64,000 nt of DNA from Acidobacteriota bacterium (lineage in GTDB: Bacteria; Acidobacteriota; Vicinamibacteria; Vicinamibacterales; UBA8438). The DNA lies in NCBI GenBank assembly GCA_011523845.1, contig WTFV01000262.1:1-64000 (forward strand), read 5' to 3'. The notes under the pieces were generated by a model that saw nothing but the letters and a program-made list of their open reading frames with translations, was not told the DNA's origin and did not search any database. This document shows, one piece after another, positions 25,691 through 34,170 of this stretch. Each line of letters begins with the position of its first letter. The first letter of the stretch is position 1. Position numbers and translations under genes: made by a program.

Positions 25691-27025
25691 TTACAGCGCA
25701 AGCCGGCGGGAGAGCATCGAGTCGAACCTGCCCCGCCCCCCCGGCGTGGTCGTTCGCACCAGCTCGAAGGCGGCGTGTCCGGGATAGCCCTCGCGCACCC
25801 GTTCCGGCGTACAGCACGCGTCCTTGGCAAGATAGACGCGTCCGCCGTGCGCGTGCGTGATCGCGTCCAGTGCGCCGAAGAGCGCCGGCGTGCCGCTCCG
25901 CATCGGAAAGTCGAGCGCGAGCGTATACCCCTTCATCGGAAACGACAGCAGCCCCTCCCCGGCGGCGCCGAACAGCTTGAGCACTGCCAGAAACGACCCC
26001 TGCCCCACGGTGGAGACGCGTTCGAGCAGCGCCGCCATGCCGGACGCGCTCTCGGCGAGCGGCAACACGCACTGGTACTGGACAAAGCCGCGGCGGCCGT
26101 AGAGACGGTTCCAGGCCTCCACGCCGTCCAGCGGAAAGAAGAACCGGTCGAAGTGCATCGAGCGGGCTGTCGCGCCCATCCGCCCGCGCCGGTAGTACAG
26201 CGCATTGGCGAGGCCAATCGAAGCGCGATTGAGCAGCATCGACGGCGCATCGACAGGCACCTTGAACCAGTGTACGCGCGCTGGCGGAGCCAGCGGATGG
26301 GTCGCGCCGGTAGCGGCAAGCGCGGCCCGCTCCAGGAACCGTCCGCGCATCACCAGCCCGCGGCCGAGCGCCGCGCCGCGGGCGAGGCAGTCGATCCACG
26401 CCACGCTGTAGGGCCAGTCGCCCGATGCGTCCAAGAGGGCCATCGCCTCGTCGAGGTCGTGTGCCGGCAGCGTCTCCGCCATGACGAACGCAGTCTCGAT
26501 CGGCACCAGCCGGAAGCTCGCCCGGAGGATCACGCCGGTCAGACCCATCCCGCCCAGGGTTGCGCGGAACAGGCCGGCGTCGTCCGTGCGGCTGCACTCC
26601 CGGACGCCACCGTCGGCCGTCGCGAGCGTCAGCGACGCCACGTGCGCGCCGAACGTTCCGTCGCGATGATGGTTCTTGCCGTGCGCGTCGGCAGCGATCA
26701 TGCCCCCCACGGTGACAAACTTCGTGCCCGGCACTACGGGAGGAAACCAACCCCGCGGCACGAAGGTCCGGATGATGTCCGCCAGCAGGACGCCGGCTTC
26801 GCAGGTCAGCAGACCGGTAGCTGCATCGAACGCCAGCATCCTGTCCATCGCCAGCATCGAGAGAGTCAGATCGGGGTTCAGCGCGGCGTCGCCGTAGGAC
26901 CGGCCGTTGCCGCGAGCGATCAGCGTGTCGTGACTAGCTGCGAGATCCCACAGATCCTCGTTTCGGCGCAGACGCTCCAACCGGCACTCTATCGCCGGGT
27001 ACCGGCCCCACCCGGAGAGCATCAT
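25691..27025 (-). CDS. dprE1: DprE1-like FAD-dependent decaprenylphosphoryl-ribose 2'-oxidase
   Basis: 444 residues of the FAD-linked oxidase (VAO-like) family. FAD-binding motifs ARGNGRSYGDAALN and VTVGGMIAADAHGKNHH match mycobacterial DprE1 block for block, as does LKLFGAAGEGLLSFP near the C-terminus. The catalytic lysine corresponds to K401 in YLAKDACC. At the position of the mycobacterial cysteine attacked by benzothiazinones, this protein has alanine (A370, in TLALDF). It oxidises the C2 hydroxyl of polyprenyl-phospho-ribose; DprE2 then completes epimerisation to arabinose. Start at the first of two tandem ATGs. Confidence 0.9.
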   Translation of the reverse strand: MMLSGWGRYPAIECRLERLRRNEDLWDLAASHDTLIARGNGRSYGDAALNPDLTLSMLAMDRMLAFDAATGLLTCEAGVLLADIIRTFVPRGWFPPVVPGTKFVTVGGMIAADAHGKNHHRDGTFGAHVASLTLATADGGVRECSRTDDAGLFRATLGGMGLTGVILRASFRLVPIETAFVMAETLPAHDLDEAMALLDASGDWPYSVAWIDCLARGAALGRGLVMRGRFLERAALAATGATHPLAPPARVHWFKVPVDAPSMLLNRASIGLANALYYRRGRMGATARSMHFDRFFFPLDGVEAWNRLYGRRGFVQYQCVLPLAESASGMAALLERVSTVGQGSFLAVLKLFGAAGEGLLSFPMKGYTLALDFPMRSGTPALFGALDAITHAHGGRVYLAKDACCTPERVREGYPGHAAFELVRTTTPGGRGRFDSMLSRRLAL

Positions 27026-27071
27026 CGTGCCCGGCCCCGGAGCATGACTCCGGCCCTCGCAGCATGTGGCG

Positions 27072-28061
27072 TCACAGGGCCACCAGGAAGACGGCGACGA
27101 TGGTGATGAGGGTCAGCCAACTCGCCGCGTCGCCCATGGCGAACACCAGCGGGTCGTCGTCGACCGTCCCGCGATTGGCGAGCAGCGTCATGCGACCCAG
27201 CCAGTAGAGCAGCGGCAGACAACTCGCCCACAGGACCTGCGGACGGGCGTATTGCTCTGCAACGCTCGGGCTCTGGATGTAGAACGCCAGCACCAGCACC
27301 GAGGCGACACTGCTGGCCGCGCCGAGCGCGCCCAGCACCGGGAGATCGGCCGCAGCGTAGGCCCGGCCTTCCGATGCCGACCTCCCGGCCGCGGAGACGG
27401 CATACAGCTCACGCTGGCGCTTGACGATGGCCAGGGTGAGAAACAGGAACATGGAGAAAGCGATAAACCAGTGCGACAAGGCGACCTCGGTCGCCGACGC
27501 ACCGGCGAGCACGCGCACGGTGAACAGCAAGGCGAGCGCGACCACGTCGAGAAAGACCGTACGCTTGAGCCACAGCGAATAGACCGACGTGACCGCCAGG
27601 TACGACAGGACGCAGTACCCCACTCCAGCCGACAGGAGGAACGCGCCGAGCAGGCCTCCCGCGACCAGTGCGGCGCCAAGGCCGGCGGCCGGCCGCAACG
27701 GCACCTTGCCGGCCGCCAACGGACGCAGCCGTTTGGCCTGGTGACGGCGGTCGCTGGGGAGATCCAGCAGGTCGTTCCACAGGTAGGTGCCCGAGGCGGT
27801 TAGCGTCAGGGCCGCGAAGACCCTCGCCGCGTCCAGATAGAGCTCTGGACTCGTCTCGTGGGCGGCGACAGCCGGGGCGAATACCAGCGCGTTCTTGAGC
27901 CAGTGGCGCGGGCGCAACGCCAGCAACCAGTCCACCAAGCTGCCGCCGGGACCGGAAAGCAAGCGAAGAGCGTCGCCCGGCGGCGCCGACGATTCTCCTC
28001 GCACCACAACCGCGCATGGTAGCAGACGCACCGTACCCCACCGCACCAGCCCGGATGCCAT
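27072..28061 (-). CDS. UbiA-family decaprenyl-phosphate phosphoribosyltransferase
   Basis: 329 residues with about nine transmembrane helices. The two UbiA aspartate motifs are present: WNDLLDLPSDRRHQAKRLRP and YSLWLKRTVFLDVVAL. The wording matches Rv3806c-type enzymes, which join polyprenyl phosphate to PRPP, rather than ubiquinone or heme enzymes. It opens the operon whose next genes are dprE1 and dprE2, exactly the pathway order. Translation start uncertain: ATG at 28061, or a GTG some 20 codons in. It is divergent from the GT2 gene at 28106 with only 44 bp between them, so their promoters must overlap. Confidence 0.85.
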   Translation of the reverse strand: MASGLVRWGTVRLLPCAVVVRGESSAPPGDALRLLSGPGGSLVDWLLALRPRHWLKNALVFAPAVAAHETSPELYLDAARVFAALTLTASGTYLWNDLLDLPSDRRHQAKRLRPLAAGKVPLRPAAGLGAALVAGGLLGAFLLSAGVGYCVLSYLAVTSVYSLWLKRTVFLDVVALALLFTVRVLAGASATEVALSHWFIAFSMFLFLTLAIVKRQRELYAVSAAGRSASEGRAYAAADLPVLGALGAASSVASVLVLAFYIQSPSVAEQYARPQVLWASCLPLLYWLGRMTLLANRGTVDDDPLVFAMGDAASWLTLITIVAVFLVAL

Positions 28062-28105
28062 GCTGCCCGCGTCAGGGCGCCCGGCGGCGGGGCCGTTTTG
28101 CTAGG

Positions 28106-29116
28106 ATGACGGCGCGCGTGTCCAAGCTCATCATCCAGATTCCCTGCCTGAACGAGGCCGCGACGCTGCCGGCGACGCTGGCCGACCTGCCCCGCGCAAT
28201 CGACGGCATCGGCAGCGTCGAGTGGCTGGTGATCGACGACGGCTCCAGCGACGGCACGGCCGAGGTGGCGCGGGCGCAGGGCGTCGATCACGTGGTCCGG
28301 TTCCGCACCCACCGGGGACTCGCGGCGGCCTTCATGGCGGGGCTCGACACCGCGGTGCGCCTGGGGGCCGACTACATCGTCAACACGGATGCCGACAACC
28401 AGTACGCCGGGGCGGACGTCGCCGCGCTGGTGCAGCCGCTGCTGGACGGAACGGCGGACATCGTCATCGGCGACCGCAACGTCGCCACCCTGCGGCGGAT
28501 GCCGCCGCTCAAGCGCTGGCTGCAACGGATCGGAAGCTGGGTGGTGCGGCGGGTCTCGAACACCGCCGTGCCGGACGCCACGAGCGGGTTCCGCGCCTAT
28601 ACGCGCGAGGCGGCGCTGCGCCAGACGGTGGTGTCGGACTTCTCCTACACCCTGGAGCAGATCATCCAGGCCGGCCGCAAGCGGATGGCGATAGCCCACG
28701 TGCCGGTGGCCACCAACGACACCACGCGCCCCTCGCGGCTGTTCGACAGCGTCTTCACCTACGTCCGCAAGTCGGCCGCGACGATCGTGCGCGTCTACAC
28801 GCTCTACGAGCCGCTCACGGTGTTCACGGCGGCGGGCCTGAGCCTGGTCGCCGGCGGTCTCGCCATCTCGCTGCGCTTTCTCTACTTCTATTTCAGCGGC
28901 GCCGGCTCCGGACACGTGCAGTCGCTGATCCTCGCGGCGGTGCTGCTGATCGTCGGCTTCCAGGTGCTGCTGATCGGCCTGCTGGCCGACGTCCTCTCGG
29001 CCAACCGCAAGCTGACCGAGGAGCTGCTGTACCGCGTGCGCGCGATGGAGGCGGGCGGGACGCCGCTCGGCGACCCGACCCGGACCGACCGGGAGGCTAC
29101 AATTCGGCGACCATGA
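28106..29116 (+). CDS. Glycosyltransferase family 2 with C-terminal membrane helices
   Basis: 336 residues. N-terminal GT-A domain with IQIPCLNEAATLP, VIDDGSSDGT and the metal-binding NTDADNQY; two C-terminal transmembrane helices (about 255-280 and 290-315). This is the layout of polyprenyl-phosphate hexosyltransferases (DPM1/GtrB type), which charge a polyprenyl carrier for use by GT-C enzymes. Three GT-C genes follow in the same operon; the stop overlaps the start of the first (ATGA). Start could alternatively be a GTG at 28118. Confidence 0.85.
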   Translation: MTARVSKLIIQIPCLNEAATLPATLADLPRAIDGIGSVEWLVIDDGSSDGTAEVARAQGVDHVVRFRTHRGLAAAFMAGLDTAVRLGADYIVNTDADNQYAGADVAALVQPLLDGTADIVIGDRNVATLRRMPPLKRWLQRIGSWVVRRVSNTAVPDATSGFRAYTREAALRQTVVSDFSYTLEQIIQAGRKRMAIAHVPVATNDTTRPSRLFDSVFTYVRKSAATIVRVYTLYEPLTVFTAAGLSLVAGGLAISLRFLYFYFSGAGSGHVQSLILAAVLLIVGFQVLLIGLLADVLSANRKLTEELLYRVRAMEAGGTPLGDPTRTDREATIRRP

Positions 29117-31083
29117 AGAGGCTCGTCGCAGGCACGGTCTGCCTCGTCGCGGCGTGCGCCGCGCCAGCGGTCTGGTGGACGGCAGCGGATCGCCTGCGGA
29201 CCACCGGCGACGAGCCGCACTACCTGATCATCGCGGCGAGCGTGCTCCGCGACGGCGACCTCGACGTCACGAACAACTACGAGGAGGACGCGCGCACGGC
29301 CGAGATCTACGGCCCCGTCGAGCCGCACGCGACCGCGGGCCGGCCGACGCATGCGCCCGGACTGGGCATCCTGCTCGCCGTCCCGTTCGCCCTGGGCGGA
29401 CCGCTCGCGGCGCGCCTGGCGCTGTGCCTCTTCGCGGCGCTGCTCGCCTGGGCGGTCTGGCGGGGGCTCCGCGACGCGCTGCCGGCCGGCGAGGCCCGGC
29501 TCGCCGCCGCCGGCCTGCTCGCCACCCCGGCGGTCCTCTTCGGCGCTTCCCGGATCTATCCCGACCTGGCCGGCGGCGTCGCGGCGACGGCGCTGGCGGT
29601 CTGGCTCTGGACGACGCCCCGTTCGGCGCGCAGTCTCGCGGGATGGAGCACGTACTGGTTGTGCACGGGCCTGCTGTGGTGGCTGCACGTGAAGTTCCTG
29701 GCCCCCGCCGCCATCCTCGCGGCGGCCGGCGCGTGGCAGATCCGGCGCGAGCGCGAGGCGGGAGCCGCCGGCCCGCCCCTCGCCGCCCACCTGGCCGCCG
29801 CCTCCCTCGTCCTCGTCGGCCCGCTCGCGCTCGGCTGGTGGCACGTCGCCGCGTTCGGGAGCGTCCTCGGGCCGCGCGCGATCGGCTGGGAGTTGTCGTC
29901 GCCCTGGCTGCAGCGCGCGCAGGTCTTCCTGGGCCTGCACCTGGATCAGGGCCAGGGCATGTTCCTTCAGCAGCCGCTGCTGCTGCCGGGTCTGGCCGCG
30001 CTGGGCTGGATGGCGCGCCGGCGCCATCCGCTGACGCTGCCGTGGCTGCTGCTGTACGCCTCGCTCATCGTGCCGAACGCGCTGCAGTGGTCCGGCCGCT
30101 TCGGCGGCGGCGGCCCCGCGGGCCGCTTCGGCTGGTCCGCCATGTGGCTCTGGATCATCCCCCTGGGAATCTGGATGGCCGCCGAGCGCGACACGCTGCG
30201 GCGCACCGTCCGCCCCGTGGTCCTGACCGCCCTCGCCTATCAGGCGGCGCTGGCGATCCGCTGGCTGCCGGAGCCGTTCGGGCTGCTGTCGCGGCAGTCC
30301 GAGCTGGTCTGGTCGCGCCACTCGCTGTTTCCGGTGTCGGTCCGCTACTCCCTGCCGAGCTTCTACTTCTGGGAATCGGACGCCTGGTTGCACTACCTTC
30401 CGAACGTCGTCTGGATCGGCGGCGCGCTGCTGCTCGTCGCGACGGGTCTGCTGTGGGCCTCGGCGGCCCGGGCGAAGCTGCGCCCGGTCTGGATCGGCGG
30501 CGTCGCGCTCGCCGCCCTGCTGCTGCCGGTCGAGCCCACCGCCGACACGGAGTCGCCGGCCGACGACGCCCTCCACGAGTTCGTGGCGCGCAGCGTCGGC
30601 AGCGAGATACCGCGGCGCTTCGAGGCGGAACGCATGTTCCCGATGTCGCTGGCCGCGGACACCACGCGCGCCGACCCGCGCGCGAGCGGCGGCCTGGCCC
30701 GCGGCAGCGCACCGATTCGGCCGGACCGCATCATGCTCTTCGGTCCCTACGTGTCGCTCGCCCCGGGCCGCTACCGGGCCGAGGTCGCCCTGCGGCTGGC
30801 GGCGCCCAGCGTCGAGAGGCGCGCGGCGCGGTTCGAGATCACGGCGGCGCGGGCCCGGACGATCGTCGCCGGGATGGAGGTGCCCGCGGCGCGCCTGCCC
30901 GACGACGGGACCTGGGCCACGGGGGCGATCGTCTTCGAGATTGCCGAGGCGCTGCGCGACGTCGAGTTCCGCGTCATCGCGTATCCGGGTGTCGACCTGC
31001 TCGCCGACTACGTGGACCTGACGCCGGTGCTGCCGCGGCCGGAGCGGCCGCAACCCGCGGTGATCGTCGAGCTTCCCGCGTAG
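29113..31083 (+). CDS. GT-C-like polytopic membrane glycosyltransferase
   Basis: 656 residues, with some ten hydrophobic segments followed by a soluble beta-rich tail of about 150 residues. The first periplasmic loop holds TGDEPHYLIIAASVLRDGDL, the acidic D-E-P-H-Y motif seen in GT-C family members of the 4-amino-arabinose/mannosyl transferase kind. Exact family and substrate not recognised. It starts with ATG at 29113 inside the stop of the GT2 gene, suggesting that the GT2 product supplies its donor. Confidence 0.7.
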   Translation: MKRLVAGTVCLVAACAAPAVWWTAADRLRTTGDEPHYLIIAASVLRDGDLDVTNNYEEDARTAEIYGPVEPHATAGRPTHAPGLGILLAVPFALGGPLAARLALCLFAALLAWAVWRGLRDALPAGEARLAAAGLLATPAVLFGASRIYPDLAGGVAATALAVWLWTTPRSARSLAGWSTYWLCTGLLWWLHVKFLAPAAILAAAGAWQIRREREAGAAGPPLAAHLAAASLVLVGPLALGWWHVAAFGSVLGPRAIGWELSSPWLQRAQVFLGLHLDQGQGMFLQQPLLLPGLAALGWMARRRHPLTLPWLLLYASLIVPNALQWSGRFGGGGPAGRFGWSAMWLWIIPLGIWMAAERDTLRRTVRPVVLTALAYQAALAIRWLPEPFGLLSRQSELVWSRHSLFPVSVRYSLPSFYFWESDAWLHYLPNVVWIGGALLLVATGLLWASAARAKLRPVWIGGVALAALLLPVEPTADTESPADDALHEFVARSVGSEIPRRFEAERMFPMSLAADTTRADPRASGGLARGSAPIRPDRIMLFGPYVSLAPGRYRAEVALRLAAPSVERRAARFEITAARARTIVAGMEVPAARLPDDGTWATGAIVFEIAEALRDVEFRVIAYPGVDLLADYVDLTPVLPRPERPQPAVIVELPA

Positions 31084-31170
31084 CCCCATGCATTTTCTGC
31101 CGGTCTTCCCCGACGTGACCTCCGAGCCCGCGGCGAGGTCGCGCACGGGCGCGCGCGGCGGCGACCCGGC

Positions 31171-32421
31171 ATGACCACGACCCGCCGGCACACCGTCGTG
31201 CTGATCACGACGTCGTATCCCCGCTTCCCCGGCGATCTGACCGGGACCGCGGTCGAGCCGATCGCGCACGGTGTCGCGGCCCGCGGCCACGCGGTGCACG
31301 TGGTGGCGCCGTGGCACCCGCTGGTGCGGCGACCGGACCGCGAGGGCGGCGTACGCTTCCACTTCTACCGCTACGCCCCGCTGCGCTCCCTCAACGTCTT
31401 CGGCTACGCCGGCGCGCTCCGCGCCGACGTGTCGATGCGCCCGGCCGCCTACGCGGCGGCCCCGCTGGCGCTGGTCGCGGCCCACCGCCTGGCGCGGCGG
31501 GTGATCCGGGCGCACGGGGCCACCGTCCTCCATGCGCACTGGGTCATTCCCGGGGGGGCCACCGCCGCGGCGGTGGCCGGCCGGCTGCCGATCGTCGTCA
31601 GCCTGCACGGCTCCGACCTGTTCGTCGCCGAGCGCAACCGGCTGGTGCGCCTCGCCGCCCGCGCCGCGTTCCGGCGCGCCGATCGGGTCACGGCCTGCAG
31701 CGCCGAGCTGCACCGCCGGGCGCTCGCGCTCGGCGCCGACGACGCCCGCACCGAGACGCTGCTCCACGGCGTGGACGTGGACCGCTTCGCCCCGGACCGC
31801 GACGTCCGGCGGCGCGTCCGCGCCGCGCACGGCCTCGGCGACGCCGCGGAGATCGTGTTCGCGGTCGGGCGGCTGGTCCGCAAGAAAGGCTTCGAGTACC
31901 TCGTCGACGCGGTGGCGCGGCTCGCGCCGCGACGCCCCGCGCTGCGGCTGGTTCTCGCCGGCAGCGGCGACCTCGACGACGAGCTGCGCGCCCGGGCGGC
32001 GGACGGGGGGATCGCCGGCCGGGTCACGTGGCTGGGAGCGATTCCGCACGACGCGGTGGCCGGCTGGCTGGCCGCCGCCGACGTGGCGGCGGCGCCCTCG
32101 GTGGTCGACGACGCGGGCAACGTGGACGGCCTGCCCAACACGATCCTGGAAGCGCTGGCCACCGGCACGCCGGTGGTCGCGACGCACGCCGGCGGCATCG
32201 CCTCGGTGGCCGTCGACCGCGAGACCGCGCTGGTCGTTCCCGAGCGGGATGCCGCGGGGCTGGCCGCCGCGCTCGAGGCGCTGCTGAACGACCCGGCGCT
32301 CGGCGCGGCCATCGGCCGCGCGGCCCGCGAGCGGATGCGGACCGAACACACCTGGGAACGGGTCGCGAAACGCTTCGAGACGGCGTATGCCCTGGCCGCC
32401 GAGCACGCGCGGGCCCGCTGA
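31171..32421 (+). CDS. Glycosyltransferase family 4
   Basis: 416 residues. Starts TVVLITTSYPRFPGDLTGTAVEP, a hallmark of a GT4 group in exopolysaccharide loci, with HAHWVIPGG and VVSLHGSDLFV in the acceptor domain. Donor domain: FAVGRLVRKKGFEYLVDAV, VLAGSGDLDDEL and NVDGLPNTILEALATGTPVVAT. All expected motifs present. It is 87 bp downstream of the preceding GT-C gene and 5 bp upstream of the next. Confidence 0.9.
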   Translation: MTTTRRHTVVLITTSYPRFPGDLTGTAVEPIAHGVAARGHAVHVVAPWHPLVRRPDREGGVRFHFYRYAPLRSLNVFGYAGALRADVSMRPAAYAAAPLALVAAHRLARRVIRAHGATVLHAHWVIPGGATAAAVAGRLPIVVSLHGSDLFVAERNRLVRLAARAAFRRADRVTACSAELHRRALALGADDARTETLLHGVDVDRFAPDRDVRRRVRAAHGLGDAAEIVFAVGRLVRKKGFEYLVDAVARLAPRRPALRLVLAGSGDLDDELRARAADGGIAGRVTWLGAIPHDAVAGWLAAADVAAAPSVVDDAGNVDGLPNTILEALATGTPVVATHAGGIASVAVDRETALVVPERDAAGLAAALEALLNDPALGAAIGRAARERMRTEHTWERVAKRFETAYALAAEHARAR

Positions 32422-32426
32422 ACGCC

Positions 32427-34121
32427 ATGCTGTCCGAGGCCGCTCTCATTGTCCGCCGGATCCTGCCCCTGCCGCGCCCGGACGGCTCCCGCCTGCCGCG
32501 GCGCCTGGTCCTTCTGCTCGCCGTCCTGTGCCTCGCCGCGCTGTGGATCCGCCTGGCCCACATCGCCGGCACCCTGCCGTACCCCCGCCACATCGACGAG
32601 GTGCGGATTACGGCGCGGGCGCACGGGATGGTGACGACCGGCGAGTACCACCCGGTCGACTTCATCTATCCGGCCCTGCCCCGCTACCTCGCGGCGGCGG
32701 CGATGGCGGCCGGCGTGGCGTGGACGTCCGGCGAGACGCAACCGGCCGGAACCGATCCGGTGGGCCTGTGGACCTACCCGCACTACGAGCGCCCCGCCGT
32801 GATCGGCGCGGCGCGGCGGCTGTTCGCGCTGCTCTCGGTCGTGGCCCTGGGCGCCACCGGCGTCGCGGCGTGGCGCTTCCTGCAATGGCCGGGGGCGTTG
32901 CTGCTCGCCCCGCTCGTCCTCGCCACCTCCCGGCTCTTCTTCACCCACTCGTGGGAGTACCTCAACGTGGACGTCGTCGCGGCCTGCTTCGCCGCGCTGG
33001 GCCTGGCCGCCTGCCTGCACGGCACGCGGCGGCCGTCGGTCGCGACGCTGGCGATCGTCCCCGGGATCTGCGCCGGCCTGGCCGCGGCCAGCAAGTACCC
33101 CTCGGGCCTCGTGCTGGCGCCGGCGGTGGTCGCCAGCGTTCTCTATCTGGAACCGGGCCGCCGGCTCGCGGCGGCGGCGGCGGCGGCCGCGGCGGCCGCG
33201 GCGGCGTTCGTCGCCGCGGTTCCCCACAGCGTGCTCGACCACCCCAGGTTCCTCGGCGACCTCTTCGCGGAGGCCGGCCGCTACGCCGGCGGCGTGGCCC
33301 GTTACGCCGACGATCCCGGTCTGCCGCAGTTGGCCTTCTACGGCCGGCACTTCCTGGGACAGCTCGGGTGGACCGGCCTGCTCGCGGCCGGCGTCGGCCT
33401 GGCCGCGGCAGCCGCCGCCGACTGGCGCCGGACGCTGGTCCTGGTCTCGTTTCCACTCGCCCTGCTCGCCCTGCTGACGCCGCAGCGGGCGCAGTTCGCG
33501 CGCAACGTACTGCCGTTGCACCCGTTCGTCGCCGTGCTGGTCGCCGGCGGCCTCGCGGTGGCGCACGGGCGGCTGATGCAGGCGCTGGAACGGTCCGCGC
33601 GGACGCCGGCGCGCCTGCGGCCCCTGCTCCCCGGCGCCGTCTGGCTGGCGGTCTGCGGCGTCGGTCTCGCCACGCCGCTCGCCCACCTGCCGGACCAGAC
33701 GCGGGCAACGGTCGACTCGCGGCGGGAGGCGCTCGCCTGGCTCGACCGGCGCCTGCCGACGTACTGGACCCTGGTCGTGCCCGCGGAACTGGGTATCGAC
33801 CTGCGCGAGCTCCAGCGCCGGGGCTACCCGCTGCACGTCGTCGACTATCGCTCGCTGGGCACGCTGGCCGCCGTCGACGCGGTGGCCGGCCGGACGCGGG
33901 GACCGGTGGCGGCGTTCCTCCCGCGCTGGGGCCATGCCGAACAGCCCGAGGGAACCGCCGCGGCCGCCCGGCGCGCGGACGAGCTGAACCGCACCGTGTC
34001 GCCGTTCGTGCCGCTGGCCTGGTTCGGGCACAACCCGGTGCTGGTCAACTACCCCTTCCCCGTCCCCTGGGGCGGTCCGGCGTTCAGCATCGCCGCGCGC
34101 TCGACCACCCCCCGCGAGTGA
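32427..34121 (+). CDS. GT-C-like membrane glycosyltransferase (PMT_2 type)
   Basis: 564 residues, about ten membrane segments. The first-loop motif is RHIDEVRITARAHGM, with the acidic D-E pair, followed by FIYPALPRYLAAA, as in PMT/ArnT-like enzymes. A polyalanine run lies within a membrane segment near residue 250. The C-terminal 120 residues are soluble and contain LVVPAELGIDLRELQRRGY. Substrate unknown. The gene follows the GT4 gene by 5 bp. Confidence 0.75.
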   Translation: MLSEAALIVRRILPLPRPDGSRLPRRLVLLLAVLCLAALWIRLAHIAGTLPYPRHIDEVRITARAHGMVTTGEYHPVDFIYPALPRYLAAAAMAAGVAWTSGETQPAGTDPVGLWTYPHYERPAVIGAARRLFALLSVVALGATGVAAWRFLQWPGALLLAPLVLATSRLFFTHSWEYLNVDVVAACFAALGLAACLHGTRRPSVATLAIVPGICAGLAAASKYPSGLVLAPAVVASVLYLEPGRRLAAAAAAAAAAAAAFVAAVPHSVLDHPRFLGDLFAEAGRYAGGVARYADDPGLPQLAFYGRHFLGQLGWTGLLAAGVGLAAAAAADWRRTLVLVSFPLALLALLTPQRAQFARNVLPLHPFVAVLVAGGLAVAHGRLMQALERSARTPARLRPLLPGAVWLAVCGVGLATPLAHLPDQTRATVDSRREALAWLDRRLPTYWTLVVPAELGIDLRELQRRGYPLHVVDYRSLGTLAAVDAVAGRTRGPVAAFLPRWGHAEQPEGTAAAARRADELNRTVSPFVPLAWFGHNPVLVNYPFPVPWGGPAFSIAARSTTPRE

Positions 34122-34170
34122 TTCGCCGCGCGTTGCTGGCGCCGCGGAGCGCGTGGTACGCTCCCGGTCG

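Noticed and set aside
28888..32406. Very long open frame on the - strand (over 1,100 codons)
   Set aside because: It is antisense to three well-supported glycosyltransferase genes, has an Arg/Gly/Pro/Gln composition typical of GC-rich shadow frames, and shows no family motif.
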